Assembly: GCF_022179125.1 (NCBI RefSeq)
Contig: NZ_BPQG01000074.1
Coordinates: 1 to 64,000 of the forward strand
Length of the DNA stretch: 64,000 nt
Direction of reading: 5' to 3'
Origin: Methylobacterium cerastii
GTDB taxonomy: Bacteria > Pseudomonadota > Alphaproteobacteria > Rhizobiales > Beijerinckiaceae
The notes under the pieces are model-generated. The model worked only from the letters and a program-made list of their open reading frames with translations. It did no database searches and had not been told where the DNA came from. The position numbers and the translations under genes were made by a program. This document shows, one piece after another, positions 34,945-43,209 of this stretch; position 1 is the first letter of the stretch, and each line of letters starts with the position of its first letter.

Positions 34945-35163
34945 GTGAAGAAGCCAGGCGTTCACGAATCCCTAGCGCGCGCGAGCCTGGAGCGGATCGC
35001 GCGCACGCTCGACGAGCCGGTCAGCACATTCTTTTCGCCGGGCGAGCACGAATCCCGCGATGCCGAGACGTTGGCCCTGGTCCGCGCCTTCGATCGCATC
35101 AAGGACCCGCAGGCCCGCGCGCGCTGCCTTTCGTTCGTGACGGCCGAGGCCGACCGGTCGTAG
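34945..35163 (+). CDS. small protein resembling the C-terminal end of XRE-type regulators
   Basis: A 72-residue protein starting at GTG 34945. The segment LERIARTLDEPVSTFFSP is what follows the helix-turn-helix in many XRE-family regulators, and the end FDRIKDPQARARCLSFVTAEA is the usual tail of such proteins in Methylobacterium-like genomes. No helix-turn-helix is encoded upstream in frame, so this is either a truncated regulator or a member of a short family. GGGGTC upstream is a weak ribosome site. Confidence 0.5.
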   Translation: MKKPGVHESLARASLERIARTLDEPVSTFFSPGEHESRDAETLALVRAFDRIKDPQARARCLSFVTAEADRS

Positions 35164-35198
35164 CCGGCGCTGCGCTCCTCTCATCGCGGACATCGGGT

Positions 35199-35450
35199 CT
35201 ACCCCTCCTGAGGCCGGGGGATGTGCCAGGTGCCGGTCATCACCAGTTCCGCGCTGTAGATCACCCCGCCGGCCTCGTTGCGCACGCTCACGGTGAAGGT
35301 GCGGTCGTCGCCGTTCGGGATCTTCTGTCGCGCCATGTCGGGCAGGGCGTCGATCGCCGTCGTGCGGGCTTCGAGCGGTCCCGGAAGGTCGAACCCGGCC
35401 TCGTCGATCACGCGGGCGTCGCCGTCGTCCGTGTCGATGTAGTAACGCAT
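35199..35450 (-). CDS. DUF6894-type small protein
   Basis: An 83-residue protein with the opening MRYYIDTDDGD, then GFDLPG...ARTTAIDALPDMARQKIPNGDDRTFTVSVRNEAGGVIY in family order. This is the small DUF6894-like family, which is abundant and multi-copy in Methylobacterium and relatives. The family is uncharacterised; stress-linked expression is often supposed. The ATG at 35450 gives the standard start. It converges with the XRE-tail gene across 35 bases. The domain name is from memory of the pattern, not a search. Confidence 0.78.
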   Translation of the reverse strand: MRYYIDTDDGDARVIDEAGFDLPGPLEARTTAIDALPDMARQKIPNGDDRTFTVSVRNEAGGVIYSAELVMTGTWHIPRPQEG

Positions 35451-35588
35451 CACGCTTGCCGCTCGTCCGCGACCCCCGCGGAGAGAACCGGCCGGCGTGG
35501 ACTTGGTTCTCCGACGGCGCGGACCGGACGGCGCAAGGACGACCCGGAGCGCATGCGCTCGTCGTCGTGCCGCTCGCAAGAGCGTTGT

Positions 35589-35690
35589 CTTCACGCGACC
35601 CGGCCTCCACCGTTCTGGAAGACGCTCCTCCTTGTCGGTGTGGTCGCGTCTTCTTCACGCGAGCCGGCGTCCACCTTGCTGGAAAACGCT
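35589..35690. repeat. pair of 38-bp direct repeats
   Basis: 35589-35626 and 35653-35690 both read CTTCACGCGA, a CCGGC/TCCACC core and CTGGAAxACGCT, matching at 33 of 38 positions, with 26 bases between them. The second copy abuts the TTAG that borders the IS/MITE-like remnant. No gene is apparent in the surrounding sequence. Confidence 0.75.
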
Positions 35691-35870
35691 TTAGCAGGCT
35701 GCTGAAAAAGTCGGGCGAGGTAGAACAATCATCTCCGAATCACACCATTTGTTAGAGAATGGGGCGGTTCTCGCGTCTCGACGGTTCTCGATCGTGGGGG
35801 CTCGGCCCGCGAGTGCCTGCGGCAGGAGAACGTCTTTCTCCATCTCGGGACTTTTTCAGCAGCCTGTTAG
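35691..35870. mobile_element. 172-bp IS remnant or MITE with terminal inverted repeats and TTAG duplication
   Basis: CAGGCTGCTGAAAAAGTC (35695-35712) and its exact complement (35849-35866) form 18-bp terminal inverted repeats around 172 bases. The element is flanked on both sides by TTAG (35691-35694 and 35867-35870), a 4-base target duplication. The interior is less GC-rich than its neighbours and encodes no transposase, so it is a deletion remnant or a non-autonomous element. The ends and the TTAG target are reminiscent of IS5-like YTAR-targeting elements, but family assignment needs a search. Confidence 0.8.
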
Positions 35871-37117
35871 AGCCGGCGCCGGACAGCGACCGCCCGGCGG
35901 AACACGCCGACCATCTCGACGTGGCCCGAGTACCGGAACTGGTCGACGGGGGTGACCCGCTCCAGGCTGAAGCCGGCCGCGACGAGGGTCGCCGCGTCGC
36001 GGGAGAAGGTGCCGGCGTCGCAGCTCACGCCCACAGTGAGCGGCACCTTCGATTCGGCGATCTGCTTCACCTGCGCCTGCGCGCCCGCCCGGGGTGGGTC
36101 GAAGACGACGGCGTCGTAATCGTTGAGATCGTGGGCGAGGACCGGCCGGCGGAACAGGTCGCGGGTCTCCGTGGTGATGCCTTTCAGCCCCTGCGCGCTG
36201 CGGTAGGAGCGCTCGATGCCGGCGAGCGCGCCGGCCTCGCTCTCGACGGCGTGGACGTTGCTGACGCGGGCCACGCCCAAGGTGAAGGGGCCGCAGCCCG
36301 AGAACAGGTCGATCGCGCGCTTGGTCTTCTTCGCGAAGGCGTCGCGCACCAGCCCGGTCAGCGCCGTCTCGCCGGCCGCCGTCGCCTGAAGGAAGCCGCC
36401 CGGCGGCGGATGCAGCCGCGTATCGCCCGAGACCACGGTGACGGCCTTGCGCTCCACCACCACGTCGCCGTGCAGCGACAGCCGGGCGAGATCGAGCGCG
36501 CCGGCGAGCCGCACCAGCGTGGCGCGCACCCCCGCCTCGACGGGGCCGTGGCCGCGCAGGTCCACGTCGAGCCCGGCCTCGGTCGCGGTCACCGCGACGT
36601 CGAGGGGCTTTCGCCCGTGGCCGAGGGGGGCGCTGAGCGCCCGCGCGACCTCGGGGGCGCGGTGCAGGGCCGGCACGGTGATCGGGCAATGGTCGATCGC
36701 CACCAGGGCGTGGCTGCGCGCGGCCATCAGCCCGGCCTCGGCCCGGCCCTCGACCTCGCGGACGTGCAGGGTGATGCGGCGGCGGCCTTCGCCATGCGCA
36801 TCCACCAGCGGATCGAGGGGGCGGTCGAGCCCGGCCTGCGCCAGGGCGTTGGCGACCTGCCCGGATTTCCACGCGGCGTAAGGCGCAGGCGCCAGGTGCT
36901 GGGTCGCGCAGCCGCCGCAGCGGGTGAAATACGGGCAGATCGGCGCGATCCGGTCGGGCGAGGGCGCCTCGATGCCGAGAAGCTCGCCGCGCGCGCCGTC
37001 GCGCCGGATCGCGACGCGCTCGCCCGGCAGCGCGAAGGCGATCGCGGTGCCGTCGTCGGCGATGCCGTCCCCGCGCGCGCCGAGGCGGCGGATCGTGACG
37101 GTTTCAGATTCGGTCAT
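35867..37117 (-). CDS. class I SAM-dependent RNA (uracil-5) methyltransferase, RlmD/TrmA family
   Basis: A 416-residue 5-methyluridine methyltransferase. An N-terminal TRAM-like region (TVTIRRLGARGDGIA) precedes the [4Fe-4S] ligands in CPYFTRCGGCATQ. The SAM-binding motif is AIDLFSGCGPFTLGVA, then FDPPRAGA, and the catalytic Cys is in SCDAGTF. RlmD (RumA) for 23S U1939 or RlmC-type activity is likely; the exact uridine is not certain. Its 5' end overlaps the tlyA gene by 14 bases, implying an operon. Its TAA stop lies within the TTAG target duplication of the adjoining element, so the coding region is intact. Confidence 0.9.
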   Translation of the reverse strand: MTESETVTIRRLGARGDGIADDGTAIAFALPGERVAIRRDGARGELLGIEAPSPDRIAPICPYFTRCGGCATQHLAPAPYAAWKSGQVANALAQAGLDRPLDPLVDAHGEGRRRITLHVREVEGRAEAGLMAARSHALVAIDHCPITVPALHRAPEVARALSAPLGHGRKPLDVAVTATEAGLDVDLRGHGPVEAGVRATLVRLAGALDLARLSLHGDVVVERKAVTVVSGDTRLHPPPGGFLQATAAGETALTGLVRDAFAKKTKRAIDLFSGCGPFTLGVARVSNVHAVESEAGALAGIERSYRSAQGLKGITTETRDLFRRPVLAHDLNDYDAVVFDPPRAGAQAQVKQIAESKVPLTVGVSCDAGTFSRDAATLVAAGFSLERVTPVDQFRYSGHVEMVGVFRRAVAVRRRL

Positions 37118-37883
37118 CGGGTCTTTCGGGGGGAGCGGCGGTGGCGCCGGCGGCGCGGGCGCCGACGAGGAACTCGGTGTTGCCGTCCCCGCCCCGGACG
37201 GGGGAGGGGATCAGGCCGAGGATCGTGAAGCCGAGGTCGGCGAGCGTCGCGCGCACCGCCTCGCACACCTCGGCGTGGACGGCTTCGTCGCGGACGATGC
37301 CGCCGCGGCCGACGCGCCCGCGGCCGGCCTCGAATTGCGGCTTGATCAGCGCGATCAACGGCGCACCCGGCGCCAGCAGCCCCGCCACAGCCGGCAGCAC
37401 GAGGCGGAGCGCGATGAAGCTCACGTCGATGCCGGCGAGGCGCGGAGCGGGGTCGAGGCTGCCCGGCGCGAGGGTGCGGATGTCGGCGCCCTCGCGGTTC
37501 GTCACCCGCGGGTCGGCGGCCAGGCTCGCGTGGAGCTGGCCGTGCCCGACGTCGACCGCGGTGACGTGGGCCGCGCCGCGGCGCAGCAGAAGGTCGGTGA
37601 AGCCGCCGGTGGAGGCGCCGACGTCGAGGCAGGGCAGCCCGGCCGGGTCCACGCCGAAGGCGTCCAAAGCCGCCTCGAGCTTCAGGCCGCCGCGCGAGAC
37701 GAAGGGGTGGGCGGCGGCGGCCTCGATCGCCGCGCCGGGCGGCAGCCGTTCGGAGGCGCGGGTCACGGGCCGGCCGTCGGCCCGCACGAGGCCGGCGGCG
37801 ATGGCGGCCTGCGCCCGCGCGCGGCTCTCGAAATGGCCGTGCTCGACCAGCATGAGGTCGGCCCTGATCCTGTCTCGCGTCAT
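37104..37883 (-). CDS. tlyA: TlyA-family rRNA 2'-O-methyltransferase
   Basis: A 259-residue TlyA protein with an N-terminal S4 RNA-binding domain (RADLMLVEHGHFESRARAQAAI in pieces, about 3-65) and an FtsJ-like methyltransferase domain (CLDVGASTGGFTDLLLRRGA, VTAVDVGHGQL, PLIALIKPQFEAGR). TlyA methylates cytidines in 16S/23S rRNA in mycobacteria; many proteobacterial members are annotated as 'hemolysin'. ATG at 37883 fits the S4 start; an in-frame start 17 codons upstream adds unrelated residues. It is upstream of and overlapping the RlmD-like gene. The 112-base gap to sodC holds both promoters. Confidence 0.92.
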   Translation of the reverse strand: MTRDRIRADLMLVEHGHFESRARAQAAIAAGLVRADGRPVTRASERLPPGAAIEAAAAHPFVSRGGLKLEAALDAFGVDPAGLPCLDVGASTGGFTDLLLRRGAAHVTAVDVGHGQLHASLAADPRVTNREGADIRTLAPGSLDPAPRLAGIDVSFIALRLVLPAVAGLLAPGAPLIALIKPQFEAGRGRVGRGGIVRDEAVHAEVCEAVRATLADLGFTILGLIPSPVRGGDGNTEFLVGARAAGATAAPPERPDDRI

Positions 37884-37995
37884 CGGGGTTGGGTCACGGA
37901 TGGTTCTGCCGCCTCGGGCGGCGCAATCGAACAAACCCCTGTCGGACGACCGGGCGAGAGCTTAACTAGCCCGACGTGGAGAGGAGAGCCATCAT

Positions 37996-38568
37996 ATGAC
38001 ACGCACCCTGCCGTTGCGCGCAGCCCTTATGCTCGGAGCCCTTGCGGGCTTCGCATCCGGCGCGAGCGGAGCGCTCGCGCAGACCGCGCCGGCCCCCGAG
38101 GCGGCCCCGGCCGCGGCGCCCCAGACCTTCGACGGCGAGATCAAGAACAACAAGGGCGAGCCGATCGGGACGTTGACGATCCGCGACGGCGCCAACGCGC
38201 TGGTGATGCGGATCGCGATCAAGGCCGGCGGCCTGCCGCCCGGCTGGCACGGCATCCACTTCCACGCGGTCGGCGACTGCTCCGACACCGAGAAGTTCAT
38301 GAACTCCAAGGCCCACGTGAACCACGACCAGAGCAAGCACGGCCTGCTCAATCCGGACGGCCCGGACGAGGGCGACCTGCCCAACGTCTACGCGGCGGCC
38401 GACGGCTCGGTGAACGCCGAGGTCTCGAGCGAGACCCCGCTGACCGGCGACGGCGGCCTCAAGGACGGCGACGGGTCGGCGCTCATCGTCCACGCCAAGG
38501 AGGACGACCACGCCACCCAGCCGATCGGCGGCGCGGGCGACCGCATCGGCTGCGCGGTGATCAAGTAG
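37996..38568 (+). CDS. sodC: periplasmic Cu,Zn superoxide dismutase
   Basis: A 190-residue SodC that removes superoxide in the periplasm. A signal peptide (MTRTLPLRAALMLGALAGFASGASGALA) precedes the mature domain. Metal ligands are visible in GIHFHAVGDC, the NHDQSKHG segment (bridging and zinc His), ADG near 133 for the zinc Asp, and VHAKEDDHAT for the last copper His. The disulphide Cys pair is in GDC and GCAVIK. A GAGAGGAGAG ribosome site precedes the ATG at 37996. A perfect bidirectional hairpin terminator follows. Confidence 0.95.
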   Translation: MTRTLPLRAALMLGALAGFASGASGALAQTAPAPEAAPAAAPQTFDGEIKNNKGEPIGTLTIRDGANALVMRIAIKAGGLPPGWHGIHFHAVGDCSDTEKFMNSKAHVNHDQSKHGLLNPDGPDEGDLPNVYAAADGSVNAEVSSETPLTGDGGLKDGDGSALIVHAKEDDHATQPIGGAGDRIGCAVIK

Positions 38569-38577
38569 CGCAGGCGC

Positions 38578-38604
38578 TTCCCTCCCCCCTGCGGGGGGAG
38601 GGAA
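38578..38604. terminator. 12-bp perfect hairpin between convergent sodC and MFS genes
   Basis: TTCCCTCCCCCC-TGC-GGGGGGAGGGAA lies ten bases after the sodC stop and six bases before the stop of the opposite-strand transporter gene. It can serve both transcripts. Confidence 0.75.
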
Positions 38605-38609
38605 ACCTG

Positions 38610-39959
38610 CTACGCCCGCGCCAGCCGGCCCTTGGCGCCCAGCGCCTCCTCCACCGTGCCGTCGCCGTCGAGATAGCCGTGGACCTTCGGGTTCGGCATG
38701 ATCAGCGAGGCGACGAAGGCGATGGCCAGCAGGATGGTGACGTACCAGAAGAAGCTCGATTCCATCCCCGCCTCCTTGAACCACAACGCCACGTATTCGG
38801 CGGTGCCGCCGAAGGTGGCGTTGGCCAGCGCGTAGGACAGGCCGACGCCGAGCGCGCGGACCTTGGTCGGGAACAGCTCCGCCTTCACGATGCCGCTGAT
38901 GCCCGTGTAGAAGCTCACCGCCAGAAGCCCGAGGGTGATCAGGCCGAAGGCGACGTAGGGGTCCTGCGTCGCGCCGATCGCCGTCATCAGCGGCACCACC
39001 ATCAGCGTGCCGAGGCCGCTGTAGAGCAGCATGTTGGCCTTGCGCCCGATCCTGTCGGACAGCGCGCCGAAGGCCGGCTGCACCAGCATGTAGACCAGCA
39101 GCACCGCGGTCATCGTGCGCGAGGCGGTGCCCTTGTCGAAGTGCGCGGTGTTGACGAGGTACTTCTGCATGTACGTGGTGAAGGTGTAGAACACCAAAGA
39201 ACCACCAGCCGTGTAGGCCAGCACCACGCAGAACGCGCGCCAATGCTTGGCGAGCTCGGAGAAGGTGCCGGCGTTCTCCTTGTCGGAGCCCGCGGTCTCG
39301 GCGAGCGAGCGGCGCAGATACAGCGCGACGACGGCCGCACCTGCGCCGATGAAGAACGGGATCCGCCAGCCGTAGCTGTGGAGCTGGGCCTCGGTCATCG
39401 CGAACTGCAGCACGATCAGCACCAGCGAGGCGAGCAGCTGACCGCCGATCAGCGTCACGTATTGGAACGAGGCGAAGAAGCCGCGCTGACCCTTGAGCGC
39501 GACCTCGCTCATGTAGGTGGCGCTGGTGCCGTACTCGCCGCCGACCGAGAGGCCCTGGAGCATGCGCGCCAGCAGCAGCAGGACGGGGGCGGCGGCGCCG
39601 ACGGTCTCGTAGGTCGGCAGCAGGCCGATGAACAGCGAGCCGACGCACATCATCATCACGGAGATGACCATCGAGGTGCGGCGCCCGACGCGGTCGGCGA
39701 TGCGCCCGAACAGCCAGCCGTCGATCGGCCGCATGAAGAATCCCACGGCGAAGATGCCGGCGGTTTGCAGTAGCTGGCTGGTGGAGTCGCCCTTCGGGAA
39801 GAACGACGAGGCGAAGTAGATCGCGAAGAAGGCGTAGCAGTAGAAGTCGTACCACTCGACCAAGTTACCCGAAGACGACGCGACGATCGCCTTGATGCGG
39901 CGGCGGCGGTCGGCCGCCACGTCTTCGGCGGATGGCGCGATCCCGATCGAGTCGGACAT
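38610..39959 (-). CDS. MFS transporter, metabolite:H+ symporter (MHS) type
   Basis: A 449-residue twelve-helix transporter. The opening [31 protein letters not shown], the loop [13 protein letters not shown] and [20 protein letters not shown] are signatures of the MHS family (KgtP, ProP, citrate and shikimate permeases). The [10 protein letters not shown] segment and the central linker ending SDKENAGTF also fit. Alpha-ketoglutarate or another dicarboxylate is a common substrate, but specificity cannot be read from sequence. The ATG at 39959 gives the cytoplasmic N-terminus. It is divergent from the Gly-rich DUF1236 gene across 269 bases. Confidence 0.92.
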   Translation of the reverse strand: MSDSIGIAPSAEDVAADRRRRIKAIVASSSGNLVEWYDFYCYAFFAIYFASSFFPKGDSTSQLLQTAGIFAVGFFMRPIDGWLFGRIADRVGRRTSMVISVMMMCVGSLFIGLLPTYETVGAAAPVLLLLARMLQGLSVGGEYGTSATYMSEVALKGQRGFFASFQYVTLIGGQLLASLVLIVLQFAMTEAQLHSYGWRIPFFIGAGAAVVALYLRRSLAETAGSDKENAGTFSELAKHWRAFCVVLAYTAGGSLVFYTFTTYMQKYLVNTAHFDKGTASRTMTAVLLVYMLVQPAFGALSDRIGRKANMLLYSGLGTLMVVPLMTAIGATQDPYVAFGLITLGLLAVSFYTGISGIVKAELFPTKVRALGVGLSYALANATFGGTAEYVALWFKEAGMESSFFWYVTILLAIAFVASLIMPNPKVHGYLDGDGTVEEALGAKGRLARA

Positions 39960-39991
39960 GCTGGCTCCCTGTCTCCGTCCTTGGGACGGCG

Positions 39992-40211
39992 CATTCTTGA
40001 TACCGGCGAAGTTACAGGCGGGGAGGGGAGCCGCCTAGGGTGCGAAACCCTTCGGGCGGGACGGCCCACCGCCGCCGTCACACGCGTCTCGCGACGGCGT
40101 CTCGCACCCTCGCTCGGGCGGCGCGGCACGACGGAACGCTTTCCGGCACTGTGCCGTTTCGGGCCGGTGACGTCGCCGGTCGGCGAAGGACGCGGCCTTT
40201 CATCAAGAATG
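39992..40211. promoter_or_regulatory. widely spaced inverted sites in the MFS / DUF1236 divergent gap
   Basis: CATTCTTGAT (39992-40001) lies 33 bases before the transporter start, and its exact complement ATCAAGAATG (40202-40211) lies 18 bases before the DUF1236-type gene. The symmetric placement suggests one factor controlling both divergent genes. The 200 bases between hold no gene. Confidence 0.35.
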
Positions 40212-40228
40212 GGACGGATTCGAACGCC

Positions 40229-41083
40229 ATGAACAAGATCTTTCGCGGAACGGTGACGGCCGCGGTCCTGGTGCTGGGTACGGCGACGGCCTTCGGCCAG
40301 GGCGGCCCCGGCGGTGCGGGCGGCGGTGCGGGCGGCGGCGCGGGTGGCCCCGGCGCCGGTGGTGCCGGCGGTCCGGCCGGCGGCGGCGCGGGCGGCCCTG
40401 CGGGCGGCGGCATGCGCGGCGGCGCCCCCGGTGGTGGACCGGGCGGTGCCGGCGGCGCGATGCGCGGCAACGATGCCGGCGGTGCGGGCGGCGGCGCGGC
40501 CGAGCGCGGCGGACCGGGCGGCGGCGCCGACCGGGCCGGACCGGGCGGAGCCGAGCGCGGCGGTGCGATGCGCGAGGACGGTCCGGGCGGCAAGCCCGGC
40601 GCGCGCGACGACAAGGCGGGCGCGCGCGGTGACCGCGACGGCGCGCGCGAAGGACGTGGCGACCGCGACGGTCCTGGCGCCCGTGACGGCCGGGGTGATC
40701 GTGACGGCCCCGGAGCCCGCGATGGACGTGGCGACCGCGACGGACCGGGCGCTCGCGGCGAGCGTGACGGACGTCCCGATCGCGGCGCCCGCGGTCCGCG
40801 TGGCGGCGGCGAGGCCCGAGGCGCCTACGGGCGTCTCGGCGGCGCCGAGCGCACCCGGTTCCGCCAGGACCTGTTCCGCAGCGGCGTGCCGCGGCTGGCG
40901 GCCGGCGCCTTCGCGCTCACGGTCGGAACGGCCATCGCTCGCAGCTACGAACTGCACCGGCTCCCGCCGGCGATCGTCGAGCTGGCCCCGGAATACGAGG
41001 ATTACAGCTACGTCCTCGTGGACGACGACATCGTCATCGTCGATCCGGACACCTACCAGATCGTGGACGTGATCCGCGGCTGA
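40229..41083 (+). CDS. exported Gly-rich/Arg-Asp repeat protein with DUF1236-like end
   Basis: A 284-residue exported protein. The signal peptide (MNKIFRGTVTAAVLVLGTATAFG) is followed by about 110 residues of Gly/Ala/Pro (GGAGGGAGG type), then a charged tandem repeat in which RGDRDGPGARDG recurs three to four times (about 140-190). The C-terminal 60 residues (HRLPPAIVELAPEYEDY, YVLVDDDIVIVDPDTYQIV) match the DUF1236 pattern, a small periplasmic domain common in Hyphomicrobiales. The repeats are codon-diverse, so they look selected as protein. ATG at 40229 is the only start giving the signal peptide. Confidence 0.82.
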   Translation: MNKIFRGTVTAAVLVLGTATAFGQGGPGGAGGGAGGGAGGPGAGGAGGPAGGGAGGPAGGGMRGGAPGGGPGGAGGAMRGNDAGGAGGGAAERGGPGGGADRAGPGGAERGGAMREDGPGGKPGARDDKAGARGDRDGAREGRGDRDGPGARDGRGDRDGPGARDGRGDRDGPGARGERDGRPDRGARGPRGGGEARGAYGRLGGAERTRFRQDLFRSGVPRLAAGAFALTVGTAIARSYELHRLPPAIVELAPEYEDYSYVLVDDDIVIVDPDTYQIVDVIRG

Positions 41084-41106
41084 GGCCGAAAGAAGCGCCG
41101 CCTGCC

Positions 41107-41198
41107 CCCTCTCCCATAGGGAGAGGGTTGGGGTGAGGGGTGTGACATCTCCGGAGAGGTCACGCCCCTCATCCTGTCCTTCTCCCACTGGGAGAAGG
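41107..41198. repeat. cloverleaf-like intergenic palindromic repeat
   Basis: CCCTCTCCC-ATA-GGGAGAGGG (41107-41127) and CCTTCTCCC-ACT-GGGAGAAGG (41178-41198) bracket a larger imperfect palindrome (GGGTGAGGGGTGTGAC facing GTCACGCCCCTCATCC). This form is typical of dispersed intergenic repeats in alphaproteobacteria. Between the convergent DUF1236-type gene and hrcA it may also stop transcription. Confidence 0.75.
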
Positions 41199-41253
41199 AC
41201 CCCGCGATCGATCGAGCACGCCGACGACCGCACGTTACCTGCCTGGCGAAAAG

Positions 41254-42348
41254 TTACGTCCCGCGGTCCATCATCCGCGAGACCACCCGCGCGGTGTAGT
41301 CCACCATCGGGACGATGCGGGCGTAGTTGAGCCGGGTCGGGCCGATGACGCCGACCACGCCGACGATCGTCTGCGAACCGTCGCGGAACGGGGCGGCGAT
41401 CAGCGAGGAGCCGGAGAGCGAAAACAGCTTGTTCTCCGAGCCGATGAAGATCCGTACCCCGTCGCCGCCCTCGGCGCGGGCGAGCAGGTCGATCACGTCC
41501 TTCTGCGTCTCGAGGTCCGAGAACAGCAGCCGCATCCGCTCCAGATCCTCGATCGCGCGCAGGTCGTCGAGCAGGTTGGCCTGGCCGCGCACGATCAGCT
41601 GGCGTGCCTCGGTGGGCCCGACCGAGACGGCAAGCCCGGCGTCGACCAGCCGCTCGGTGATGGCGTCGAGCTCGCGCTTCATCGCCTGCCGGCCCGCTTC
41701 GATCTCGGCGCGCAGGCCCCCGAGGGTGCGGCCGTGCAACCGGGCATTGAGGTAGTTCGAAGCCTCCTGCAGCGCGCTCGCGGGCAGGCCCGGCGGCAGG
41801 TCGAGCAGGCGGTTCTCCACCGAGCCGTCGTCGGAGACGAGCACCACCAGGGCGCGGGCCGGGTCGAGCCGCACGAACTCGATGTGCTTGAGCTGCACGT
41901 TGGTCTTGGTCGTCAGCACCACGCCGGCGCCGCGCGAGACGCCCGAGAGCAGGCTCGACGCCTCGGCCAGCACCGACGCGAAGGTGTGGCCGGAGGCGGC
42001 GGCGCGCATCTGCGCCTCGATCCGCTCCTGCTCCTCGCGCCCGACGTCGCCGAGCTCCAGCATCGCGTCGACGAAGAAGCGCAGGCCCAGCTCCGTCGGC
42101 AGGCGCCCGGCGGAGGTGTGCGGGGCGAAGATCAGCCCGGCCTGCTCCAGGTCGGACATCACGTTGCGGATCGAGGCCGGCGACAGGGCCATCGGCAGGA
42201 TGCGTGCGAGGTTGCGCGATCCCATCGGCTCGCCGGTGGACAGGTATCCCTCGACGATCTGTCGGAAGATCTCGCGGGCGCGCTCGTTCAGCGCGGCGAG
42301 CGCCTGCACCTGCGGAGGTTGGGAAATGGATCTCGAAAACTCGGTCAC
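41254..42348 (-). CDS. hrcA: heat-inducible transcription repressor HrcA
   Basis: A 364-residue HrcA repressor of chaperonin genes. The N-terminal winged helix is [30 protein letters not shown] in pieces, then [40 protein letters not shown] in family order, and the C-terminal GAF-like/dimerisation part ends [30 protein letters not shown] at 42348 ([10 protein letters not shown]) is used. It is divergent from rph in a 147-base gap, the arrangement found widely in alphaproteobacteria. I saw no CIRCE element in this gap, and grpE/dnaK are not nearby. Confidence 0.95.
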   Translation of the reverse strand: MTEFSRSISQPPQVQALAALNERAREIFRQIVEGYLSTGEPMGSRNLARILPMALSPASIRNVMSDLEQAGLIFAPHTSAGRLPTELGLRFFVDAMLELGDVGREEQERIEAQMRAAASGHTFASVLAEASSLLSGVSRGAGVVLTTKTNVQLKHIEFVRLDPARALVVLVSDDGSVENRLLDLPPGLPASALQEASNYLNARLHGRTLGGLRAEIEAGRQAMKRELDAITERLVDAGLAVSVGPTEARQLIVRGQANLLDDLRAIEDLERMRLLFSDLETQKDVIDLLARAEGGDGVRIFIGSENKLFSLSGSSLIAAPFRDGSQTIVGVVGVIGPTRLNYARIVPMVDYTARVVSRMMDRGT

Positions 42349-42495
42349 GCGCGGTTCCTGCCCGGCGATTGTGTCCCGGCGAAGCCCGCGGATCAATCCG
42401 TCGGCGATGCGATGACGTTGCGGCGCGTCGGGTTGCCGCCCGAGGCGACGCAGCCTAAGCACCCGGCTCGGAATTTCGAACCGGGAGAACGCCGC

Positions 42496-43209
42496 ATGCG
42501 GCCCTCGAAGCGCGCGGCCGACGAGTTGCGCACGGTCACGCTGGAACGGTCGGTCGCCCGCTACGCGGAAGGCTCCTGCCTCGTGACCTTCGGCGAGACC
42601 AAGGTGCTGTGCACCGCCTCCCTCGAAGAGCGCGGGCCGCACTGGCTGCGCGGCTCCGGCAAGGGCTGGGTGACGGCCGAGTATTCGATGCTGCCGCGCG
42701 CGACGCACGAGCGCACCCGCCGCGAGATCAATTCCGGCAAGCCCTCGGGGCGGACGCAGGAGATCCAGCGGCTGATCGGGCGATCCTTGCGCGCCGTCAC
42801 CAACCTGCCGGCCATGGGCGAGAAGCAGATCACCGTCGACTGCGACGTGATCCAGGCCGACGGCGGCACCCGCACCGCGGCGATCACCGGCGCCTGGGTC
42901 GCGCTGCACGAGTGCTTCGCCTGGATGCGCGCCCGCTCGATGATCTCGGTCGACCCGCTGCGCGACCACGTCGCCGCGGTGTCCTGCGGCATCGTCAAGG
43001 GCGCGGCCGTGCTCGACCTCGACTACGCCGAGGATTCGGGCGCCGAGACCGACGCCAACTTCGTCATCACCGGCACCGGCGGCCTCGTCGAGGTGCAGGG
43101 CACCGCCGAGGGGAAGCCGTTCTCGGAAGCCGAGCTGCTCGAACTGCTGCGGCTCGCCAAGGGCGGCGTCGCCGACCTCGTCGCCCTCCAGAAGCAGGCG
43201 ATCGCATGA
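42496..43209 (+). CDS. rph: ribonuclease PH
   Basis: A 237-residue phosphorolytic 3'-5' exoribonuclease that trims tRNA 3' ends. Family motifs are [29 protein letters not shown] in order, [37 protein letters not shown] (phosphate-binding Arg) and [19 protein letters not shown]. Length is standard. ATG at 42496 gives the typical MRPS.R opening. Its TGA overlaps the ATG of rdgB (ATGA), so the two are coupled, and hemW follows 49 bases after rdgB. This rph-rdgB-hemW order is conserved in alphaproteobacteria. Confidence 0.96.
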   Translation: MRPSKRAADELRTVTLERSVARYAEGSCLVTFGETKVLCTASLEERGPHWLRGSGKGWVTAEYSMLPRATHERTRREINSGKPSGRTQEIQRLIGRSLRAVTNLPAMGEKQITVDCDVIQADGGTRTAAITGAWVALHECFAWMRARSMISVDPLRDHVAAVSCGIVKGAAVLDLDYAEDSGAETDANFVITGTGGLVEVQGTAEGKPFSEAELLELLRLAKGGVADLVALQKQAIA

